Positions 55,013 through 64,000 of a stretch of DNA of 64,000 bases are shown piece after piece (position 1 is the first letter of the stretch; every line of letters begins with the position of its first letter). The notes under the pieces were generated by a model, which did not search any database, was not told the origin of the DNA, and saw nothing but the letters and a program-made list of their open reading frames with translations. The stretch spans positions 10,394,959-10,458,958 of the forward strand of contig NC_090610.1 of the NCBI RefSeq assembly GCF_004359215.1, given 5' to 3'. A program made the translations under genes and the position numbers. The stretch is from Bremia lactucae (Eukaryota; Oomycota; Peronosporomycetes; Peronosporales; Peronosporaceae).

Positions 55013-55975
55013 CCTTGGCGTAAGCCGAACGGATTAATACAAGAATAGACGACAAGATAGTCGTTAAATGAGATAGCTCATAATCCGGCCTGCGTGATAA
55101 AGTATCGGCCAAAGCATTCTGCTTGCCAGGCTTATCCTTCACGTCGAAGTTGTATTGGCGAAAAAGGATAACCATCGGGCCATTCTCTGTGAGAGATGGG
55201 GCAACTTAGTCGAAGTGCGTAATGACGCGGGATCCGTATATATCGCAAATGGCTTAGAGCCGAGCAGATGAACTCTGAATTTGACGAGAGCATACATCAT
55301 AGCAAGTAACTCTTTGTCATGAACTCGGTAGTTCTTTTCCGCAGCTTAAGCTGTCTAGACTCAACCGCAATAACACGTTCACGCCCATCAGCATCTGTTT
55401 GCAACGGAGCACTGCCAATGGCAAGATCCGATGCTTCACAGAACACTGAAAAATCAATTTAGATTTGGAAGTGCCAGAATCGGGGCATGAATAAGATATC
55501 CATAGCTGCCTTAAAAGCATTATGTTCTGTGCTAGTCCAGCATCATTCTGTAAACTTTTTAAGAGCATTTGGTAATGGCCTAACCATATCAGCGTAATTT
55601 TCGCTATATTTGTGTAAATAATTGGCGAAACCCAATCACTTACGCAATTCGTTTTTTGAAACCGGCCAATCTAATATGGCTTTTACCTTAGCGGGGTCCG
55701 CTCTAAGGCCTCGCTTCCCAATAGAGCACCCTAAGAAAGGAATTTCTTCTGCGCCAAAATTGCATTTAGATGCATTGGCATTAAATTTATTTGTGCGCAT
55801 ACACCCGAGCACTGCTCGCAAATGGTCTAAATGGTTTTCCATATCCGACCGACCCTGCTCCGCACGACTATGGACAAAACTGTCATCAAAATAAGCATGT
55901 GCATAACATCGATGAGCGCTTTTGCTGCCTAGCAAAGGTGGGTTCATGACTCTCCAAAACTTTGCTAGGAACATT
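55013..55975 (-). pseudogene. Element G reverse transcriptase palm and RNase H
   Basis: RT: AYFDDSFVHSRAEQGRSDME, LRAVLGCMRTNKFNANASK and CSIGKRGLRADPAKVKAILD. The sequence upstream jumps straight into the protease end (SHEPTFARQQKR), so about 2 kb present in A (1680-3720) is deleted. RNase H and connection follow with ADTLSRRPDYE near 55100. Confidence 0.8.
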
Positions 55976-56290
55976 GCGCGTGGCGCTTAAGGTCTTACAT
56001 CTCCAATCGATCCATGGCTCATGGCGTTCAGGCCAGGCCATAATAAGAATGATATCATATCTAGAATCCAAATCAAGGACGAGACAGTGATCCATACTGT
56101 CAAAGTCCAGAAACTTTATGCCTAAGTTCAATGGAACCTTTGGAGCAGTGGGACGAGTCCCAGTCGCTAACCGAACAGGCTTGTATCACTTTCATGCGCT
56201 ACAAGCGTCTCAACGTGTTGATGATTTCATTCAAGGGAAAGACGTCGAGCATAATTGCAAGACGCTCCTGAATAAATAAAAATTGACCAT
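55976..56290 (-). pseudogene. Element G protease, C-terminal half
   Basis: LDLDSRYDIILIMAWPERHE and PWIDWRCKTLS match element A; the ILGMPWL motif is ILIMAWP. The N-terminal half near 56290 (ILID-like) is broken. Confidence 0.7.
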
Positions 56291-57449
56291 GGCTTATCAA
56301 AACCCTTCACAGTCGCTTGAGCGACTAACAAGCCAGGTTTGTATTCACGTCCCGTGTTTATGCACCGAGCTCATTGGGGCTAGGTCATGTTTACTCTCAC
56401 CTCCTGGAGGTTCAACAGAGCCTAGGTCTTCCCCAGTAGGGCGCCCCGCACCTACTGGGTATCGACGTTTTCCCGACCGTACCATATTTCTGGTATCGGT
56501 CGGAATCGGTGCTCTTTCGAACTTTACGCGTAATTCGTAGGGGACGGGCCGGACGTAAATGTTTCGTGCTTCCGCAAATATAATATCTACGGATATTCGA
56601 ATGCTGTTCCACAGCTTGAAAAACCTATTCTCCTTCCTCAACGAGGCTTAGATCCATGGGTTCCCGTCTATTCGGCGGTACCCATGTGCTCGAAGAGCTT
56701 GTTCAGTAAACAGGCGTGCTAACACGAGCAGACTTAAAGTCGAACTCAGCGCGTAGCGCTATGGCAACTGCCTCTTCGAAAGTGGCAGGATGAGAGCGGA
56801 ATAATTCCGTCGGGGCAACGCCCTCATTGAGACACCCCAAAGACTTTTACGACAATTGCATCTTACACCGGGTCTTGATGCATAGATGAGAGTTCTCAAC
56901 TCCTGTACATAGTCCCCTAGGGTTCGTTTACCCTGTCGAGTCGCTAGGAGCCGTGCTCGTATGCGAAAAGCCTGATCAGGCGGCGTAAACATGTTAGTCA
57001 TTTGCTGTTTCAGTGAATTCCACGAGGAAAAAGCGTCGTTTATGGACGTACTGAACGATAGTGCCCATTCCCGAGTTTAAAAATGACCATAGCCACCTTT
57101 TGTCGTTCTGTTTAGAGCAAGGCGGAGTCAATGGACATCTCCATCTGCTTAATCCAAAAGGGAGATTTTCTCCCTCTTTTACCTCAAATGTCTTTAAATT
57201 GACAGCTAGAAAGCGAGCCTTCGGCTCTGAACCATGTCCAGAGATGCACCTGGTTGGCATAGATGCCGCAAAGTGATCTTGTACCTGGCCGATCAGAGAT
57301 GATTTATATCGCATGAAGGCTTGAAGCCGTGCATGCAGGACCTTTGGTCCCTGGGATATAATAAACTCTACATCTTCAAGCCCAAACAAAGATTTGACCT
57401 TGTCATAAGCTGCGCATTGCGCCTCTGAATTTTCTGGGAACTCTTCCAT
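56291..57449 (-). pseudogene. Element G gag
   Basis: It opens with ATG (MEEFPENSEAQCAAYDKVKS) and runs 151 codons to a frameshift. Next are FRIRARLLATRQGKRTLGDY and VQELRTLI. The zinc knuckle is damaged (YICGSTKHLRPAR, two Cys lost). One 27-bp repeat unit is present where A has three. Confidence 0.8.
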
Positions 57450-57499
57450 TTCAGTGAAGGTTTAGTCTTACAAAGACTCCAGCGTAGATTGACTACGAG

Positions 57500-57969
57500 T
57501 GCGGAGCTACCTCGCTCCAAAAGTTAGAGGAAGACTTTAGACTCAGAGAGTCTCTTAGTTCAAAATAATAATGAGTTTAACAACTCAGGGAGTCGTACAA
57601 GCTATTAAAGCTTAATGTATCCTAGTTCAAGGGATTTGAGGGATCGTAGAAACAAGTGGCAAATAGTGCCCAAGAGTATATACCTTGAAAAGGCTTCTAT
57701 CTCTTACAGATCAATGGGTAAGCCTTAGAAAGGCACTTAACGTTTTAAGATCAAGAGGGGGACTGCACTTTATTAAATTATTTAATCTAAAGCCTTACCC
57801 TAGCGAATCATAAAAAAGATTTTGGCCGCCAGATTTATATTGGCGGCGACCACATTACCCATAATAAATGGGATTTAAGTAATTAACTTTTTTATAATAG
57901 GATAAAAATTTACGTATAAGGTAAATGTACCACAACAACGGTTTTCCAACCGATGTATGCCCCATTACA
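57500..57969 (-). repeat. 5' LTR of element G (470 bp)
   Basis: TGCGGAGCTACC ... CCCATTACA. The PBS and the first LTR bases seen in A (CTACCAAGTGTA) are deleted at the left edge. Confidence 0.85.
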
Positions 57970-58265
57970 AAAAAGCCGACGAAAAGTCCGCATTTAATTT
58001 TTGATAAGTGCTTCATCCATTTACGGTATCATATAAAAGACGGTAAAGTCGTGTTTCTTGCAACTCGCGGTCAAACTTATTCACGACAAGATATCGAAAA
58101 TATTGGCGCATTCGCACGCACTGCATAATGCTGTAGAATTTTGGCAAGACTATTCAAAAGAATAAAGTCCTTTGATTGATAGAATGTCAAGAAAAAATCT
58201 CAGCATTTCATAACTCAAAGCGGTCTTTGGTGGCCAATTTGGGAACATAGGCATCCAATAATATA
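57970..58265 (+). other. AT-rich unrelated segment with coding-like frame
   Basis: Between G's LTR and a family III gag start lies about 295 bp resembling no element in the window. One frame reads HLRYHIKDGKVVFLATRGQT, YSRQDIENIGAFARTA, and after a one-base shift NAVEFWQDYSKE. Codons end mostly in A/T as in the FlgE-like insert. I cannot name the protein. Possibly bacterial or organellar DNA. Confidence 0.4.
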
Positions 58266-58398
58266 TGCACTCCTTTCTATGTCACCTAGAAAGGAGTAGC
58301 TATCACGCAAAACGCGATGCGTATTTCCATTATCATCTAACATGTCCATGTTAGATGATGGTACTGTGGTCCTGGACGGACTACAAAGTGCTACCAGG
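58266..58398 (-). pseudogene. Family III gag start and PBS fragment
   Basis: The minus strand has PBS CTGGTAGCACTTTGTAGTCC, CATGGACATGTTAGATGATA and the gag start MEIRI as in array H (34492-34620). It is cut at 58265. Confidence 0.75.
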
Positions 58399-58816
58399 TG
58401 TAACGGGGCACTGCCGACTTGTAATGCTTCAATACAAGTCCACTTCGCACTGTCTCAGTGCGAGTGGTGCCTCACGTCACTTCACGCACACTAGTACGTG
58501 CAGAGGAAGACTCGCTTTATAACACTTGCTTTAAAGAGGGTTAATTAAAAACTGTATTAATATAATTAAGTTTTTCTTGTCTATCTACTTAATACTAACT
58601 TAATTATAAACTAATACAAACATGTACTAAAAGTCTTATCTGTCTCTCTCTTTGCGCGCGTCCAGCGCTGACTGGACCGGAGAAAGTAGACCTAATGGTC
58701 TATATCTACCAATGGATAAGCTTTAAGAATATTACCATGTAAAGTAATATTCTCCAAATATTCTTTAGTTAACAACCTTTAAGTGGTAATTTGATGCAAC
58801 GATACACCCCGTTACA
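58399..58816 (-). repeat. Family III LTR, minus orientation (418 bp)
   Basis: TGTAACGGGG ... CCCCGTTACA. Aligns in reverse with LTR 1 of array H. It forms the 5' LTR of the fragment to its left and the right-hand limit of the retroelement block. Confidence 0.85.
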
Positions 58817-58888
58817 ATTGATTGCTTACCGTTGATGTGTTATAGTCCCTCTTGTTTATATATGTGATTTTATATAAAAATGCACGAG

Positions 58889-59440
58889 TCAGCCACCAGA
58901 TATTGATATGGTGACAGGCACATCTACTTGGAGAGCTTCGCACACCGACAAACCCCTCGCCTCTTCAAAAGCTATAGCTACTAATATGCACACAGGGGAT
59001 AATACAGGCGCGTTAGAAGAATATGGAAGCAATTTTGTAGGAACTTCGGTCTCATAAGGTTTAAACACTCGGATCTACAATTCAAATGTAAGGTATTTAA
59101 ACTTTACAAAATAACAAAAATTCAGTTCTGAAAGCGGTTGAAGCCGTCATATCAACACTGTAAGATCGTCAATATTTCCTTCGACAGTGGAATATGAAGC
59201 CGCTTCCGATCAATGAAAGTTAATTGTCCAAACAAGTCTGTCGGCAATTGATAAAATTGTTTTCTACGATTAGGAGTCATTGTTTAGCAGCGCTGTAATT
59301 GGTACATCTGCACAAGCTTTTAGCTGCTACTTTTCAATCGCTGAAATCGCGAGCGATGCTGCGTCGTGAAAATCGAATTCTCGTTGATCCAGGCATTTAC
59401 ATGCTGCAACATTTCGCCTTTATCGGCAGGTCCGCTTTGT
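58889..59440 (-). pseudogene. Decayed hypothetical gene (unrecognised)
   Basis: Three open minus-strand pieces with host-like codon use lie in order. EMLQHVNAWINENSIFTTQH-R (about 59330-59420) ends in TAA. An ATG-started 42-codon frame (59152-59280) has RRKQFYQLPTDLFGQLTFID-RKRLHIPLSKEIL. An exon-like stretch (58889-59074), preceded by the acceptor TTGAATTGTAG, has CILVAIAFEEARGLSVCEAL-QVDVPVTISISGG. The frames do not join through plausible introns, so decay is likelier than a multi-exon gene. No family recognised. Confidence 0.4.
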
Positions 59441-59562
59441 TTTTTTATCATCAGAATTAATACTTGCTATCAATGTGTTGAAAAGAGCACAACATTCACA
59501 GTAAATACGCTGAAGTGCTAATCATCTATCAACTCCACCTTATTGCGAAAAAGTATTTTAAA

Positions 59563-61387
59563 CTAACCCGTAAATCGGCGTAAAGCTGCTTCACTCATCA
59601 GCTGACGTTTGTGGCTATTGACACAATCTGTCGAACAGTACTTATATTCTAGACGGGTCAATGGGGACTTGCCAGCATACTTGCTGCAGAAACCACAAGA
59701 CATCCCCATTGCAATTTTTCGGTCCAGTTCTTCCTGGCGCTCGGCTTCAATCCGCCTCTGCTCAGCAGCTTCCTTCTTCTGCTGTTTCTTTCGATCTTTC
59801 GCCCTTTTTCGTTTTTCAGCCTCTTTTTCAGATTTGCGTTGTTCCATTTCAGCAGTAAGTCCTTCTGGAATTTGTGCCATTTTGTAATCCCACGCATCCG
59901 GATGTTTGCCCATGTACCTACGAAATGTATTTCGAGTCTCTTTTATGCTGCAAAGGTAATACGGCGGTCGGTTGTGCAAGTCTAAAAGAGCGGGATCGGC
60001 CCCATGCTGAAGCAGATACTCGACCATCAAGACTAAATTATTTGCAGCAGCGTGGTGAAGAGCGGTCATGAGATTAGCATCTGCCGCATTTACACTAACA
60101 TCGCCCTCGTCCGCATTCGAAAGTAGCTCTTTAAGACGTATCATGTCGTCGGAAATTACCAACTGTATAATCAGGGGCAATTCCTCTTTTTTTACAACGA
60201 CAGTCGCTTCCGCCTTTTGAACAGTCTCTGGTGCTGGAGCGCAACTCTTCTTGCTATTCTTTTTCTTCAACATCTTGATGCTGCCAGGCAAAGGTTTTTC
60301 TTTTGATGCCAGTGGCGCAAAGCGCACGGTACGTAGTTCGGAATAAACCCGGCAGACCTCCTCGAAGGTAGGTCGGAAGGTTGTGAACGGAATTCGCTTA
60401 AGCCTTTTGTCGCCTGCAGCAATTTCATTTAAGGAGTTCAAGACAAATATTTATCGAAATATTGCTCATTATTAGCCACCAACCTGGCTGTAGAACATTA
60501 CTTTTCTCTGGAAAGAACGTTGCGCGCTCTGTCTTTCCACTAGAAATAAATATCAGCTCCGCATCGTCCAGCACATTCTTCCACTCTAGCAGCAACGCCG
60601 CCACGTCCTGTTTCAGCGCTACTTCATTATAACGACGCAGCGTTGCACCTGCTGATTTGACCTTTCTATTTGCATCGCTGGCTGATTGAGCCCCACCCTG
60701 TTTCCTTCTTGTTGTGTACCTCTGGAATGTCTTGTGACAAAGTGCTTTCTCTTTATCGAACACGGCACCAGCAAAGCGTCCACTACGTAGTAAAAGGACG
60801 GCCCATCGAAACTTTGACAAACACACTTTTTGCAGCGATGTATGTGGATTAAATGTCTTCTCGCCCACCCCAGAAAGGATATTCTTAAACACCTTAAATG
60901 TGCTCGTGCCGTCAGAAAATTCGACCACAGGCTCTTTCTTTGACGCCACCTCCCCTAACTCCTCTTCAGAATCGGATGGAGATGAAGAGAGCGAATCGTA
61001 GGTATCAAAGTTTGCCTTTTCATTCTTCTTCGCCTCTTTCTGCAGTTGCTGAAGCATTTCCTGCTCCGACAGCCTCGGCAGGCCTTTTGCTCGCCTCTTC
61101 AAATTCATGCAATGTGCTGGGGACTTATAATGCTCATTTTGTTCATATAAAGATTCGAAAGCGGATACTTCGCACGCATTACAGCGCAAACCTGCACTTA
61201 CGAGCTCCCCCAGCATGGCCCTCCGTAGCCTCAATGTGGTGGACGCCAAGCTGGGCGCATCGTGATCGTCCTGCCTCTCTGGCGTTTCAACTACGTTTCC
61301 AGCTTCAGCTTGAATAGTCCATTGGGATATCTGAGACGGAGACAGGTCGCTTAGCGCGATGCGCCCGTACGGCTTCCTGTACACCAT
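59563..61387 (-). CDS. ANKZF1: ANKZF1/VMS1-like peptidyl-tRNA hydrolase of ribosome quality control, 2 exons
   Basis: Vms1/ANKZF1 releases nascent chains from stalled 60S ribosomes and binds Cdc48/p97. Two exons (60484-61387 and 59563-60413) join across a 70-nt GT-AG intron (60414-60483) to an exact 584-residue frame, starting at ATG 61385-61387. Order: C2H2 finger (C69, C72, H86, H92), acidic-Ser linker, VLRF1 release-factor domain (about 190-340) with GGAQ at 231-234 holding the expected catalytic Gln, then one or two ankyrin repeats (TALHHAAANN, LLQHGADP; about 400-455). A charged Arg/Lys/Glu helix like a p97-binding VIM follows, then a C-terminal treble clef CGFC-x17-CSTDC-x3-H (VATC). 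Intact; the only complete non-transposon gene pair with its neighbour. Confidence 0.93.
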
Positions 61388-61472
61388 AATATTGGACCGA
61401 GGAAAATGCGATAAAGGTACCGACGTATTATTGTTTTATTCAAAAGCATTTTACTTTCTCGTATTGATTATA
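61388..61472. promoter_or_regulatory. 85-bp divergent promoter region
   Basis: The ATGs of the ANKZF1-like gene (-) and the DHHC gene (+) are only 85 bp apart, so 5' UTRs and core promoters must overlap. AGCATTTTACTTTC at about 61445 resembles the oomycete initiator (YCATTYY-like) for the plus gene. No TATA box is seen. Confidence 0.6.
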
Positions 61473-62875
61473 ATGCCATCCCTGGATGAGCGAAAACGAC
61501 CGGCAGAGTGTGGCACAGGATTCAATGTGCGGACTTGGTGCAACATGGATCCGTGCGGAATTGTGTGCGCTACCATATCGTGGTTTCTAGTGCTTTACGC
61601 TGAGTGCACTGTCGTGGTAGGATGTCAATTGCCAAATTTCGTGTTCAAGTTATCGTCTAAACGTAGTCGTTTCTTTGCTGTAGGGCGTAGTGGTGTACCC
61701 GTGGATGGGACTTTCCTTACTGGGACTTCTACACATCGCTATCTTTACAGGGCTCTGCTTTATGGCGCTTGTATCACACGGAAAAGGTTGCAATAATCAC
61801 TTTCGTAAACAAGTTCATTCATAGAGAGTTGACTTGTTTACGTGAGTGAAATACAATTTTAAATAATAACTGGTCCTTACAACATAACTCATGGTCATTT
61901 TTGTACTATGCATCTGCAGCCATGCTAACGGACCCCGGAGCTGTCCCTGAATCGGCTCTACCGCTTGCGCTGGCGAACGCTTCCAGGGACGAGATCGCTA
62001 GGTCAAGATTGGATAAAAAATGCGGGTCTGCGGCTGTTGATAATTGCTTGCTGCTGCTGTAGGCTGGAGGAGCAGCGATTCCGAACGTGTCGTCGGTGTC
62101 GCCAATTCAAGCCAGGAAGAGCGCATCACTGCTCAATCTGCGATCGTTGCGTCATAAAGATGGACCACCATTGCCCTTGGGTAAACAATTGCGTCGGGTT
62201 AGGCAACCACAAGTTTTTTCTACTTTTCATCTTCTACGTGTTCGCGTTGTCTACATATACACTGACACTTGTGTTCTTTCGCTACGCTAAATGCATTAAT
62301 GAGTCGTACGTGGATTAACTGCCGGCTTTGAATATCTGGCGCTCATTTGATGCTATTGCATTTTGCTGTGATGTAGCTGCCCGACTTATGGAGCAATTCG
62401 GGTTGTCTGCTTGATCATGGAAGCCGTACTTTTCGGACTTTTCACCATGTGTATGATGTGCGACCAATATAGCGTCATTACCACGGGAACTACACAGATT
62501 GACCGTCTAAAGGGTGAAACCACAGACAACCTCGGACTGCATGAAGTGTTTGGCGGTTTAGACTGCAAGTTCTCTTTACATTGGCTCCTCCCAATTAACA
62601 TTTGGTTTCCAGCGTAAGGTTTACACTTTGCTTGTTGGCTGACCACTGTAAAGTTTTTAATCGCTATTCTGTTTAGATCCGTCAAGAACCAGGTGCTAGG
62701 CTATATGCTTGAGCATGAGTTGTTGTTGTCCGAAGATGAAGCCTCAGAAGTGGATGCCTTTCTCGACAATGATACTTCGCTTAAAATTGCAACTACAATG
62801 ACAACGGAGACGTTGGAGGGCGGATGGTCTGTGGAAAAGCGCATTCCGACCTGCGAGGCCAGTGATATCGTGTAA
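61473..62875 (+). CDS. DHHC-type protein S-palmitoyltransferase, 6 exons
   Basis: It transfers palmitate to cysteines of membrane-associated proteins. Exons 61473-61616, 61684-61786, 61920-62001, 62063-62305, 62377-62613 and 62677-62875 all use GT-AG and keep phase exactly, giving 1008 nt (335 aa). Four hydrophobic segments are predicted: about 27-48, 54-82, 162-183 and 198-222. The Cys-rich domain starts C119-x2-C122 and contains HHC (131-133), CDRC and the catalytic DHHC at 144-147 within MDHHCPWVNNCVGLGNHKF. TDPGAVP precedes it (DPG motif); TTGTTQIDRL after TM4 replaces the usual TTxE. The C-terminus is acidic. Most like the ZDHHC3/7/15-type class. The introns (61-133 nt) break the frame, so single-frame calls miss it. 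Confidence 0.92.
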
Positions 62876-63383
62876 GAGACATTAAACTTCAACATATAGT
62901 GAGTCGCCTTATAATTTGCACTTGGGGCGTCACCTATGGATTTCTATTGATTCACGATCAAGTTAGTAACATTATGTGAAGTATGGTATGACCTTAAAGG
63001 TCCATATTCTTCTGAACATTCGCGCGCAGTACCCTATTATCTATTTTTCATCTTGTCAAGCAAGTCAATGATTTCTTTTGAAGCTCAATACTAAAAAAGC
63101 ATATAGTATGTGGAATTTAGAGCAATGAAATAGTTTAGCATTGATGAACAGCATTGATGAATTGATGATCAGCATTGATGATCGGCATTGATGATCATGC
63201 ACAGTCATATTTTCCGTTATAATCTATTTACCATACACACATAATCAATTTGTGCACATTGATTAAATTACAACGCGATGCACAGCGTCTGTGGTGCTAG
63301 CTGCAGGCTCTACTGCTTTCTTCTGGATAACACCATGTCTGTTAAGCGGTGCGGAGATAGTGATATCGATTGCATATTTAGAC
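62876..63383. other. Convergent intergenic region
   Basis: Both flanking genes end here. It contains the minisatellite at 63138 and otherwise no frame or element end. Confidence 0.6.
63138..63196. repeat. Short minisatellite, unit near 13-15 bp
   Basis: AGCATTGATGA(A/T) occurs about four times in tandem with slight length variation (AGCATTGATGAACAGCATTG, CAGCATTGATGATCGGCATT). No coding context. Confidence 0.85.
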
Positions 63384-63998
63384 TTAGACTAATGTGCTAC
63401 TTCGCGAATTATTGTTTTTGTAGCTTCTGCGCACTTTTTTAAAATACCGAGCGCGGAGCGTTTCGAAGCACTGTTGAGCCTCCGCATCTGACAACATCTC
63501 ACCGTCAATTCTCAGCAACGCAATGGCGTTCTGGTCTACCATTAAATCGTTTTGCCGCTTCAGTTGCTCCACCCATGTAACAATTAATTCTTGCAGCTGC
63601 TGATTTGAAATGGTAGCTAGTGACTCAAAAGACACATTAGCTGGCCGCTTGTGACTGAGGGGGATGGCAAACACGTTCGAATTCGTAAATGTCTGATTTA
63701 TAGCAGCAGTTGCAGTCGCAAACATCGACTCATTATTCGTATTTGGCATCGAAGTCGAGACAGCAGCAGGTGGAGCAAAATCTGTTGCGGTCCTATAAGC
63801 ACCTTCGTTCGTCGTGGAGATCTCATCCTCGCTGCTAGAAGTAGACGGTGCCCTTCCTGACTCATTTTTTACCATCGTTGATGTTGATGGAGCGTCCATT
63901 ACTGAAATTGGGTGATTTGTAGAATTAGCAAAAAGCTGCAGCCATTTGGATGAGTATCGCAGCTGCTTCCAGCAGCCTTCGAAAGAAAATTTGACGTT
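63384..63998 (-). CDS. Hypothetical protein, N-terminus beyond window
   Basis: Not recognised. The frame is open from the right edge to TAG/TAA at 63384-63386. An internal ATG (63897-63899) would give 171 aa, but the same frame continues upstream without a stop (EGCWKQLRYSSKWLQLFANS), so the gene probably starts outside. The alternative is that CAATTTCAG just before that ATG is an intron acceptor. The N-terminal half is Ser/Thr-rich and likely disordered. The C-terminal part is helical (LQELIVTWVEQLKRQNDLMV, DAEAQQCFETLRARYFKKVR). Host-like codon use; convergent with the DHHC gene. Confidence 0.6.
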   Translation of the reverse strand, partial: NVKFSFEGCWKQLRYSSKWLQLFANSTNHPISVMDAPSTSTMVKNESGRAPSTSSSEDEISTTNEGAYRTATDFAPPAAVSTSMPNTNNESMFATATAAINQTFTNSNVFAIPLSHKRPANVSFESLATISNQQLQELIVTWVEQLKRQNDLMVDQNAIALLRIDGEMLSDAEAQQCFETLRARYFKKVRRSYKNNNSRSSTLV

Positions 63999-64000
63999 GT

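Larger units (their letters stand above)
51674..57969 (-). mobile_element. Ty3/gypsy element G (family I), both LTRs present
   Basis: On the minus strand: 5' LTR 57500-57969, gag, protease, a deletion that removes the linker and RT fingers, RT palm, RNase H, integrase (with an inserted LTR fragment), chromodomain, an antisense frame, PPT, 3' LTR 51674-52149. About 6.3 kb. Same family as A. No clear target duplication was found. Confidence 0.9.

Noticed and set aside
1..64000. Bacterial genome or plasmid origin of the window
   Set aside because: Spliced genes, chromodomain Ty3 elements and lack of operons point to a eukaryote; the single FlgE-like piece is only 262 bp.

Overview
The window reads as a repeat-rich nuclear segment of an oomycete (Peronosporales-like). 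The evidence is short GT-AG introns of 61-133 nt in the two intact genes, third-position G/C preference in host coding sequence, chromodomain-bearing Ty3/gypsy elements, and a PBS beginning TGGTAGCAC. The species cannot be fixed by reading alone. About 80% is nested, mostly broken Ty3/gypsy retrotransposon sequence of three LTR families. Family I has LTRs of about 470-510 bp starting TGTAATGGGG (elements A, G). Family II has LTRs of about 520-545 bp starting TGTAACGGGC (B, D, F). Family III has LTRs of about 420-490 bp starting TGTAACGGG or TGTAGCGGG (array H, fragment E, a solo LTR and an edge fragment).

Layout. 1-5908: element A (-), inserted into element B (-, 5909-7847). 7848-14606: a decayed host region with a VPS4 pseudogene (-), a solo LTR, a FAR1-like remnant, a folD/MTHFD pseudogene (+) and an old RT scrap. 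14607-22290: element D (+), with an 869-N gap in pol and its reverse transcriptase core deleted. 22291-34060: element E (-) split by the full-length but rearranged element F (-, 23525-33727). F's 3' LTR carries a 1-kb TIR transposon, its gag has an inverted block, and its integrase is partly duplicated. 34061-51624: array H (+), LTR-internal-LTR-internal-LTR, flanked as a whole by the 5-bp duplication TGAGG inside E's LTR. 51674-57969: element G (-). 57970-58816: a foreign AT-rich piece and a family III gag/LTR fragment. 58889-59440: a decayed hypothetical gene. 59563-62875: two intact genes sharing an 85-bp divergent promoter, an ANKZF1/VMS1-like ribosome quality control gene (2 exons) and a six-exon DHHC palmitoyltransferase. 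63384-64000: the 3' part of an unrecognised gene.

The most interesting pattern is that all three Ty3 families carry an extra reading frame on the strand opposite gag-pol. It lies between the chromodomain and the 3' LTR, starts near the polypurine tract, and ends with a predicted coiled coil exactly opposite the linker joining the integrase GPY/F module to the chromodomain. Best copies: 25214-26727 (+), 40158-41592 and 49591-51025 (-), 52262-53560 (+). Other unusual items are a 262-bp AT-rich fragment coding a bacterial FlgE-like hook protein segment inside a retroelement, a mitochondrial-looking tRNA-Pro(UGG) inside another, and a perfect inverted repeat in the integrase of every family II copy examined. 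The LTR elements all look disabled.
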